DNA of 15,536 nt from Sulfurimonas sp. (GTDB lineage: Bacteria > Campylobacterota > Campylobacteria > Campylobacterales > Sulfurimonadaceae). Location of the stretch: assembly GCA_024762705.1 (NCBI GenBank), contig JANTGW010000008.1, forward strand, positions 1 to 15,536, in the 5' to 3' direction. Of the stretch, positions 8,987 to 15,536 are shown in pieces. The notes below the pieces were generated by a model. The model was not told the DNA's origin. It searched no databases and saw nothing but the letters and a program-made list of their open reading frames with translations. The translations under genes and the position numbers were made by a program. How positions within the stretch are numbered: the first letter of the stretch is position 1; each line of letters opens with the position of its first letter.

Positions 8987-9553
8987 ATGGCAACTATCGG
9001 TATGAGCGATATCAAAAAAAATGTACGTCTAATAGTAGGCGAAGTTCCATATAAAGTAGTGGAATTTCAACATGTTAAACCAGGAAAAGGTGCAGCATTT
9101 GTTCGTATGAAAATGAAAAGTTTTTTAAATGGAAAAGTAGTTGAAAAGACTGTGCATGCAGGTGACAAATTTGAAGTGCCTGTAATTGAGTATAAAACAA
9201 TGCAGTATCTTTATGATGACGGTGACATGTACCAGTTCATGGACAATGACACGTATGAACAACTTGGATTAACTTATGAACAGTGTGATGATGCATCAAA
9301 ATGGTTCAAAGACGGTATCAATGTTGATATTGTTTTTTATAAAGGCAATGCTATCTCTGTACAGGCTCCTGAGACTATGGAGTTTGTTATTACAGAAACA
9401 CCGCCAAACTTCAAAGGTGACACATCAAGCGGAAGTAAAAAACCTGCAACACTTGAAAGTGGAGCAGTTGTACAAGTTCCGTACCATGTTTTAGAAGGCG
9501 ATACGATCAAAGTAAACACTGTTGACGGTGAGTATTTAGAAAAAGTTAAATAG
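8987..9553 (+). CDS. efp: Translation elongation factor P
   Basis: A 188-residue protein with the three beta-barrel domains of EF-P, which binds the ribosome between the P and E sites and relieves stalling at consecutive prolines. The domain I loop is VKPGKG with K34, the position that receives beta-lysine in E. coli, so lysine-type modification is possible. Further markers are the YDDGDMYQFMDNDTYEQ segment (around residues 71-87), LPETMEF-like APETMEF, and the C-terminal stretch running from TSSGSKKPATLESG to a VPYHVLEGDTIKVNT end. ATG at 8987 is preferred to the TTG just before it because MATIGMSDIKK is the normal start and AAAGG is 7 bases upstream. It is first in a same-strand run, 21 bases before dnaE. 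Confidence 0.97.
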   Translation: MATIGMSDIKKNVRLIVGEVPYKVVEFQHVKPGKGAAFVRMKMKSFLNGKVVEKTVHAGDKFEVPVIEYKTMQYLYDDGDMYQFMDNDTYEQLGLTYEQCDDASKWFKDGINVDIVFYKGNAISVQAPETMEFVITETPPNFKGDTSSGSKKPATLESGAVVQVPYHVLEGDTIKVNTVDGEYLEKVK

Positions 9554-9574
9554 TATAGATTAAAGGCAGTTCTT

Positions 9575-12500
9575 TTGAGTGCAAAACCCTCTTTTACACA
9601 TCTACATCTCCACACAGAGTACTCTCTGTTGGATGGAGCCAATAAATTAACAAACCTTGTTTCAAGAGTGAAAGAGCTAGGTATGACATCTGTGGCAATG
9701 ACTGATCATGGAAACATGTTCGGAGCCATAGACTTTTACAAGCAGATGAAAGGTGCAGGGCTTAAACCCATCATCGGGATGGAAGGGTATATCCATAATG
9801 GAGAGACATTAGGTGACAAAAGTACGAAACAGCGTTTTCATATCTGTTTGTATGCTAAAAATAAAAAGGGATATGAAAACCTCATGTACCTCTCCTCAAA
9901 AGCTTTTATAGAGGGCTTTTACTACTTTCCTCGTATCAACAAAAAAGAGCTTCGTGAGCATAGTGAAGGGCTTATCTGTACCTCTGCGTGTCTGCAGGGT
10001 GAAGTGAACTGGCATTTAAATCTTCAAAACGAAAGAAATGTAAAAAACGGTGCATTAGGTTATGAAGGTGCACTAGCTGCAGCAAGAGAGTATCAGGATA
10101 TTTTCGGAGACGATTTTTATCTTGAACTTATGCGTCACGGTATCGGCGATCAGCTTTACATAGATGAGCAGATACTTAAGATATCACAAGAGACAGGAAT
10201 AAAGGTCGTTGCGACAAATGACACCCACTATACCTATCCTGATGATGCTCAATATCATGAGGCTTTTATGTGTATAGGGATGAATAAGCTCTATGACGAT
10301 CCAAATCGTATGCGCCACTCAGTGCACGAGTTTTACATAAAATCTCCTGAAGAGATGGCACGTCTCTTTGTTGATATACCCGAAGCACTTGAACATACGC
10401 AGGAGATCACGGATAAAATAGAAGATTTTGAGCCCATTGTTAAGACACCGACTCCACCTAACTTTAAATTTACTCAGGAGTATGCCAAGGCAGAGGGACT
10501 TGATATTGACTTTGAAGACGATCCTGCTTTGGATGAAAATGCAAGTGAAGAAGAGAAGAAAAAATGGCGAAGTGCAGCTGATAAAAATGATGCCGAGTAT
10601 TTTATTGTCAAGTGTCGTGAAGGTCTTGAAGAACGTTTGAAGATTGTACCGAGCGAACGTCATCAGGAGTATCGTGACAGGCTTGAATTTGAGATGGATA
10701 TCATTAACTCTATGAAGTTTCCGGGTTATATGATGATCGTTTGGGATTTTGTTAAAGAAGCAAAACGTATGGGCGTTGCAGTAGGTCCTGGCCGTGGTTC
10801 TGCCGCAGGTAGTCTTGTTGCATATAGTCTTGAGATTACTGATATCGATCCGATGAAGTATGATCTGCTTTTTGAGCGTTTTTTAAACCCTGAACGTGTT
10901 AGTATGCCCGATATCGATATGGACTTCATGCAAGCTCGCCGTGGGGAAGTTATAGACTATGTAACAAGAAAATATGGACGTAATCAGGTCGCTCAGATCA
11001 TTACATTTGGTTCACTTCTTGCAAAAGGAGTCATCCGTGATGTTGCCAGAGTCTTGGATATGCCACTCTCTAAAGCTGACCAGATGGCAAAATTGGTTCC
11101 TGATGAACTGGGTATTACTCTCAACGGAAAGACAAAGAACGGTGAATTCAAAGACGGTGCATTTCAAAAAGAGCCGAAACTGCGTGAACTTGTTGATACT
11201 GACCCACAGGCCGGACGTGTATGGGAGTTTGCAAAGAAGCTTGAAGGTTTAAAACGAAATGCCGGTATGCATGCTGCGGGTGTTGTTATATCAAATGAAG
11301 AACTTTGGAAAAAAACCCCGATTTACAAGCCATCTGGTGAGGATACTTTTGTAACACAATACTCACTTAATTACATGGAAGATGTTGATTTAATCAAGTT
11401 TGACTTTTTGGGCTTAAAAACACTGGATGTTATTGACAATGCGATTAAGCTGATTAAAAGACGATATGACAAAGATATACAATGGCATAAGATAGACGAA
11501 AACGATAAAAATGTTTACGATACGATTCAAACAGGAAATACTGTAGGGATGTTTCAAATAGAGTCTTCTGGTATGCAGGATTTGAATAAGCGGCTAAAAC
11601 CATCAAATTTTGAAGATTTAATTGCGGTCTTGGCACTTTACCGTCCTGGTCCTATGGAGTCAGGAATGCTTGATGACTTCATCGAACGTAAACATGGACG
11701 TCAAGAAATCACTTATGTGTTTGAAGCACTTGAAGAGATATTAAAACCGACCTACGGGGTTATTGTTTATCAAGAACAGGTTATGCAGATCGTACAGACG
11801 ATCGGCGGTTTTTCTTTGGGTGGTGCGGACATTGTTCGTCGTGCTATGGGTAAGAAAAAAGTCGATGAAATGCTTAAGTACAACAAAGAGTTCTCTGAAG
11901 GTGCCGCAAAGCAGGGACTGGATTATCAGACTGCTTCAGAGCTTTTTGATCTGATCGAAAAATTTGCCGGATACGGTTTTAACAAGTCCCACTCAGCAGC
12001 CTATGCAATGGTTACTTTCCAGACGGCATGGCTGAAGACCTATTATCCAAATGAGTTCATGGCCGCACTCTTAACGTCAGATAAGGACAATACGGAAAAA
12101 GTAGTTCGCTACATCGATGAAGTAAAACGTATGGGTATTGAACTTTCACCTCCTGATGTTTGTGATTCATATTTGGAGTTCTCAGCAATCACAAAAGACG
12201 ATAAAGATATTATTCTTTTTGGTTTAGGTGGTATCAAAGGTGTCGGTGAAGCGGCTATTCATTCGATGATTGAAGAACGTGAAGAGAATGGTGATTATAC
12301 CTCATTACAGGACTTTGTTAATAGAATCGAGCCGAGTAAGGTCAATAAACGCGTTATAGAGGCTATAATAAAGTCAGGTGGATTTGACAGATACGGTTAC
12401 TCTCGTAAAGCACTTCTTGATCAAGTCGAGTTGATTGTAGAAACCGCAAAAAAAGCAAGTGAAGCAAAGAAAAATGCCGCAGGAAGTCTTTTTGGTGATG

Positions 12501-13192
12501 ATGATGAGATAACAACAGTTGAACTGGTTTTGAACAACTCAGATGAGTATGAGCTCAAAGAGATACTTGAGTTTGAAAAAGACACTCTTGGTTTTTATGT
12601 CTCCGGGCACCCAATGGATGATTTTCGGGAGGAGCTCGAAGAACTCAACTATACACTCTCTTCTGAACTTGAGAACATTAAAGACGGTTCATTTGCTATA
12701 TTTATCGGAAAAGTAGAAGAGATACAAAAGAAGATTTCAAAAAAAGGAAATCAATTCGGCATAGTCAACTTGATGGACTTTCATGGAAATATAGAGATCA
12801 TGCTCTTTGCAGATAAACTTGAACAGCTTGAACAGATGGACCTTGAAGAACCGGTTGCCTTTAAAGCCAGAGTGACACATACAGATTTTGGGCCACGACT
12901 CAATGTTACAAAGATCATGACGCTCAAACAGGCGAAAAAAGAGACGAAAAAGGTAAAAAAAGAGATACAAGAAGCCCCGCCTGAACCTATAAACCTTGCA
13001 GTAAGGCTCTCTACGGATTTTGATGTACTCGAAAAGCTCTATTCGCTTATACGACAAAACCCGGGCAACAGACCGCTCAAAGTGACCATTGTCTCAAAAC
13101 TGCATAATGTAGTCATAGATTCGGCTATACATGTAAGTTCACAACTCATACCAGCGCTTGAAGGGAATGAGTTTGTGGATGTTATTAGCTAG
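9575..13192 (+). CDS. dnaE: DNA polymerase III alpha subunit
   Basis: The 1205-residue replicative polymerase catalytic subunit. The N-terminal PHP domain (about 7-290) keeps all metal-type residues by comparison with Mycobacterium DnaE1: H11, H13, D20, H45, E70, H89, C139, D216 and H218. The polymerase core has GPGRGSAAGSLVAY (palm), catalytic D446 and D448 in PDIDMDF, and D610 in KFDFLGLKTL. Finger motifs include LYRPGPMESGM and YGVIVYQEQVMQI, then the GYGFNKSHSAAYA helix-hairpin region. A clamp-binding motif of the form xxSLF is at 969-973 (AGSLF, Gln replaced). An OB-fold covers about 1037-1117, and a tau-binding-type C-terminus follows. The start is TTG, 8 bases after AAAGG (9562-9566); SAKPSFTHLHLHTEYS matches the family's N-terminus. 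It is slightly longer than E. coli DnaE (1160). Confidence 0.97.
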   Translation: MSAKPSFTHLHLHTEYSLLDGANKLTNLVSRVKELGMTSVAMTDHGNMFGAIDFYKQMKGAGLKPIIGMEGYIHNGETLGDKSTKQRFHICLYAKNKKGYENLMYLSSKAFIEGFYYFPRINKKELREHSEGLICTSACLQGEVNWHLNLQNERNVKNGALGYEGALAAAREYQDIFGDDFYLELMRHGIGDQLYIDEQILKISQETGIKVVATNDTHYTYPDDAQYHEAFMCIGMNKLYDDPNRMRHSVHEFYIKSPEEMARLFVDIPEALEHTQEITDKIEDFEPIVKTPTPPNFKFTQEYAKAEGLDIDFEDDPALDENASEEEKKKWRSAADKNDAEYFIVKCREGLEERLKIVPSERHQEYRDRLEFEMDIINSMKFPGYMMIVWDFVKEAKRMGVAVGPGRGSAAGSLVAYSLEITDIDPMKYDLLFERFLNPERVSMPDIDMDFMQARRGEVIDYVTRKYGRNQVAQIITFGSLLAKGVIRDVARVLDMPLSKADQMAKLVPDELGITLNGKTKNGEFKDGAFQKEPKLRELVDTDPQAGRVWEFAKKLEGLKRNAGMHAAGVVISNEELWKKTPIYKPSGEDTFVTQYSLNYMEDVDLIKFDFLGLKTLDVIDNAIKLIKRRYDKDIQWHKIDENDKNVYDTIQTGNTVGMFQIESSGMQDLNKRLKPSNFEDLIAVLALYRPGPMESGMLDDFIERKHGRQEITYVFEALEEILKPTYGVIVYQEQVMQIVQTIGGFSLGGADIVRRAMGKKKVDEMLKYNKEFSEGAAKQGLDYQTASELFDLIEKFAGYGFNKSHSAAYAMVTFQTAWLKTYYPNEFMAALLTSDKDNTEKVVRYIDEVKRMGIELSPPDVCDSYLEFSAITKDDKDIILFGLGGIKGVGEAAIHSMIEEREENGDYTSLQDFVNRIEPSKVNKRVIEAIIKSGGFDRYGYSRKALLDQVELIVETAKKASEAKKNAAGSLFGDDDEITTVELVLNNSDEYELKEILEFEKDTLGFYVSGHPMDDFREELEELNYTLSSELENIKDGSFAIFIGKVEEIQKKISKKGNQFGIVNLMDFHGNIEIMLFADKLEQLEQMDLEEPVAFKARVTHTDFGPRLNVTKIMTLKQAKKETKKVKKEIQEAPPEPINLAVRLSTDFDVLEKLYSLIRQNPGNRPLKVTIVSKLHNVVIDSAIHVSSQLIPALEGNEFVDVIS

Positions 13193-13201
13193 GGAGTAGA
13201 A

Positions 13202-14464
13202 ATGAACAAAGAAGATTTCAATGAAGGACTTTTAGGCTTTTTAGACGCTTCACCGACACCGTTTCATGCAACACAGAACATGGCTCAGATGTTTGAGAAT
13301 GCAGGTTTCATAAGACTTGAAGAGACACAGAAGTGGGAGCTTCATGCAGGTAAGAAGTATTATGTGACCCGTAATGATTCTTCTATCATCGCTTTTACTT
13401 ACCCTAAGAGGGATACTCGCTATTTGATGGTAGGTGCACATACGGATTCTCCAAATCTAAAATTAAAACCAAATCCGGTCATAAAAGAGCATGGCGTTGT
13501 CAAGTTTGGTGTTGAGAGTTACGGAGGACTGCTTTTAAATCCCTGGTTTGACAGAGATCTTTCTTTAGCGGGACGAGTAAGTTATCTTGATGCTGATGGA
13601 AGATTGCAAAACAGCTTGATAAATGTAAAAAAGCCAATCGCTGTTATTCCGTCACTGGCGATACACTTAGACGATAAAGCCAATAAAGATAGAACCGTCA
13701 ATAAGCAGACAGATATTTGCCCAGTGCTGACAACGAATGAAGACTTTGAATTTGATGAGTTTATAAAGTGGCAGCTTTCTGTTAATGGCATCAATGATGT
13801 TAAAGAGGTCTATGCAGGTGAATTGAGTTTTTACGATACACAAAAAGCATCTTATGTCGGATTGAGAAATGACTTTATAGCAAGTGCACGGCTGGATAAT
13901 CTGTTGAGCTGTTATACCGGTATGCTGAGCATTTGCAGCATAGATGCAGACAAGCCTATGCTTTTTATTGCAAGTGACCATGAAGAGGTTGGCAGTGATT
14001 CTACAAGTGGTGCAGGCGGCAGCTTTTTAGAAAATACTCTGCACAGAATGTTCGATGATTATGAAGAATACACACAAATGGTGAGAACCTCTTTGATGAT
14101 AAGTGCAGATAACGCACATGCTATTCATCCGAACTATCCTACAAAACATGATGCCAACCATGCACCGCATATTAATAAAGGTATTGTTATTAAAGTAAAT
14201 GCAAATCAGCGTTATGCATCCAATGATACGACGATCTCAAAATTTATGCAGACGGCATCAATTTTAAATGAGCCACTGCAAAATTTTGTAACACGAAGTG
14301 ATATGGGATGTGGCTCAACGATAGGACCAATTACTGCGACACGTATAGGCATAGATACCATAGACGTAGGACTACCGACCTGGGCGATGCACTCCATAAG
14401 AGAAATAGCTGGAAGTGAAGATGCACATTCTCTTTATAAGATACTGGTAGGATTTGAGCTTTAA
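13202..14464 (+). CDS. M18-family metalloaminopeptidase (aspartyl aminopeptidase-like)
   Basis: A 420-residue cytoplasmic peptidase of family M18, which removes N-terminal residues, often acidic ones, with two metal ions. Visible residues: H80 in VGAHTDSP, D232 in SARLDNL, the catalytic/ligand pair E261-E262 in SDHEEVGS, D303 in SADNAHA and H397 in WAMHSIRE. PTPFHA near the N-terminus (18-23) and ESYGG-LLNPWFDRDL (105-120) are typical of the family; the part around 150-220 is the dimer/lid domain. Length agrees with bacterial M18 enzymes. ATG follows AGGGAG (13191-13196), which overlaps the dnaE stop; the gap is 9 bases, so coupling to dnaE is likely. Its own stop shares one base with the flgS start (TAATG). 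Exact substrate preference is not readable. Confidence 0.92.
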   Translation: MNKEDFNEGLLGFLDASPTPFHATQNMAQMFENAGFIRLEETQKWELHAGKKYYVTRNDSSIIAFTYPKRDTRYLMVGAHTDSPNLKLKPNPVIKEHGVVKFGVESYGGLLLNPWFDRDLSLAGRVSYLDADGRLQNSLINVKKPIAVIPSLAIHLDDKANKDRTVNKQTDICPVLTTNEDFEFDEFIKWQLSVNGINDVKEVYAGELSFYDTQKASYVGLRNDFIASARLDNLLSCYTGMLSICSIDADKPMLFIASDHEEVGSDSTSGAGGSFLENTLHRMFDDYEEYTQMVRTSLMISADNAHAIHPNYPTKHDANHAPHINKGIVIKVNANQRYASNDTTISKFMQTASILNEPLQNFVTRSDMGCGSTIGPITATRIGIDTIDVGLPTWAMHSIREIAGSEDAHSLYKILVGFEL

Positions 14465-15447
14465 TGGCCTCTATTACACCAGAAGAACTTGATCTTTTAA
14501 TACAACAGACATATAAAGTTGAAAATGAGTTTAATGAGCTTAAAGCCTCTTATTCGCATCTTCAAGATACTGTTGAAAAGGTCGTTGAATTTCTTCCAAA
14601 TGCCATTTGGGTTCTCAATGATGACAATACTGTTTTTTTACAAAACTCCCATGCAAGAGAGCTATGGGAACTCTTAAAATTACTGGAATATCGTGATGAA
14701 GATTATGAAATAAAATTCAATGCTCGTTCATATTTGGTAAAAAGTTCCTCATATAAAGATAAAATAATGCTTAGTGCAACAGACATAACAGAACAAAAAC
14801 GTAAAGAAAACCTTGCCACAATGGGGCAAATGGCAGCACACCTTTCTCATGAAATTAGAAATCCTATCGGTGCTATTTCTCTTATGAGCTCGACACTTAA
14901 AAAACGGGTGATACCTGAAAATATTCCTATAGTCGAAGAGATACAAAAGTCAGTATATAAAATAGACAGAATTATAAAAGCTACGCTGATGTTTTCAAAA
15001 GGGGTCGAAGCCCAAAAAAAGAAAATCAGCTGGAGCCAGATTAGAGAATCTTTGGATATGTCAATTGCATATTACGGTTATTCCAAAGAGATACAATTTA
15101 TTTTTCCAAAAGATGACTTTAATATGAATGCAGATAAAGATTTGCTTGAAATGTTGTTTTCCAATTTTGTAGCCAATGCTATTGATGCTATAGAAGAAGA
15201 TGATAATGAGGAAGGGGTTGTTGAAATTGCTTATGAAGATGATAGTAAATATCACATTTTCAATATTTATGACAGCGGAATAGCAATAAATAAGGAAAAA
15301 GAACTTTTTGAGGCATTTAAAAGCTCAAAAGTAAAAGGAAATGGTTTGGGACTTGTACTTTCCCGTCAAATTGCCGAGGCACACGGTGGTAGTGTTCGTC
15401 TGAGTACTACTGAAAAAAAATGCTTTGAAGTAAAGATAAGCAAATAG
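14464..15447 (+). CDS. flgS: Cytoplasmic sensor histidine kinase FlgS
   Basis: A 327-residue histidine kinase with no membrane segments. It has an N-terminal helical region (1-40), a PAS-like domain (about 42-110, FLPNAIWVLNDD to SATDITEQ), and a dimerisation helix with phospho-acceptor H129 in LSHEIRNP. The ATPase domain has its N box around N234/N238 (SNFVANAIDAI), a DSG motif at 270-272 and GNGLGL at 292-297. Domain order, size, solubility and sequences such as VENEFNELKA and VEFLPNAIWVL fit FlgS of Campylobacter and Helicobacter. FlgS phosphorylates FlgR, which activates sigma54 for rod, hook and other flagellar genes once the export apparatus is built. It overlaps the M18 stop by one base, so it is translated by coupling. 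A sigma54-type promoter follows directly, supporting the assignment. Confidence 0.85.
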   Translation: MASITPEELDLLIQQTYKVENEFNELKASYSHLQDTVEKVVEFLPNAIWVLNDDNTVFLQNSHARELWELLKLLEYRDEDYEIKFNARSYLVKSSSYKDKIMLSATDITEQKRKENLATMGQMAAHLSHEIRNPIGAISLMSSTLKKRVIPENIPIVEEIQKSVYKIDRIIKATLMFSKGVEAQKKKISWSQIRESLDMSIAYYGYSKEIQFIFPKDDFNMNADKDLLEMLFSNFVANAIDAIEEDDNEEGVVEIAYEDDSKYHIFNIYDSGIAINKEKELFEAFKSSKVKGNGLGLVLSRQIAEAHGGSVRLSTTEKKCFEVKISK

Positions 15448-15449
15448 TC

Positions 15450-15466
15450 TGGAATAATATTTGCTT
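15450..15466 (+). promoter_or_regulatory. Sigma54 (RpoN) promoter, -24/-12
   Basis: GG (15451-15452) and GC (15463-15464) are exactly 10 bases apart in TGGAATAATATTTGCTT. Against TGGCAYRNNNNTTGCW only the C is changed, and the GGAA...TTTGCTT form is that reported for Campylobacter sigma54 promoters. The expected transcription start is near 15476, about 20 bases before the ATG at 15496. It lies between flgS and a gene cut by the window edge. Confidence 0.75.
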
Positions 15467-15495
15467 ATATTTATCAAGCATTTAGGGAGTGTATT

Positions 15496-15536
15496 ATGAT
15501 AAAAGAAAGGGATATATTAAATTTACTTGAATATGT
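15496..15536 (+). CDS. Start of an unidentified gene behind a sigma54 promoter (truncated)
   Basis: Only 13 codons are visible (MIKERDILNLLEY), too few to identify the product. AGGGAG (15484-15489) lies 6 bases before the ATG, an ideal ribosome binding site. The sigma54 site immediately upstream, and flgS before that, suggest a gene in the FlgS/FlgR flagellar regulon, but other RpoN-controlled functions are possible. Confidence 0.6.
   Translation, partial: MIKERDILNLLEY

Noticed and set aside
10319..10663. 114-residue minus-strand open frame inside dnaE
   Set aside because: Antisense shadow of a well-conserved polymerase gene.

Overview
The window reads as chromosomal DNA from a Campylobacterota (epsilonproteobacterial) organism, most like Sulfurimonas or a relative. 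The grounds are the AT-rich, lysine-rich coding, the Helicobacter/Campylobacter-type LpxB, an FlgS-type flagellar kinase followed by a sigma54 site of the Campylobacter form, extended TATAAT -10 boxes without clear -35 boxes, and a cluster of exported sulfur/thiol-redox proteins. No RNA genes, insertion sequences, CRISPR arrays or large repeats were seen. No gene-free stretch exceeds about 105 bases.

Region 1 (1-3397, all +) starts with the 3' end of an OprD-like porin. It is followed with almost no spacing by four exported proteins: a SoxH-like metallo-beta-lactamase-fold hydrolase, a small CxxC thioredoxin-like protein, a DsrE-family protein and a protein with two DUF302 copies. Spacing and overlaps suggest one transcription unit that equips the periplasm for thiol or sulfur chemistry.

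Region 2 (3402-8892) alternates strand gene by gene: DEAD-box RNA helicase (-), lysine-rich protein (+), lpxB (-), dihydroorotase-like protein (+), tgt (-). Tail-to-tail neighbours are 4 bases apart or overlap; head-to-head neighbours share 55-105 base promoter regions. Two of the products look like pseudoenzymes. The lysine-rich protein appears to carry a decayed DEAD-helicase RecA2 domain and lies head-to-head with a real helicase. The dihydroorotase homologue has lost its metal ligands. The helicase has no ATG, GTG or TTG codon at the position its conserved N-terminus requires; an ATT codon behind a good Shine-Dalgarno sequence is the best start.

Region 3 (8987-15447, all +) is a compact probable operon: efp, dnaE (with an apparently complete PHP metal site), an M18 aminopeptidase and flgS. 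A near-consensus sigma54 promoter follows flgS and drives a gene cut off by the window end, consistent with FlgS control of sigma54-dependent genes.

All functional calls are from reading motifs by eye; no database search or structure prediction was run.
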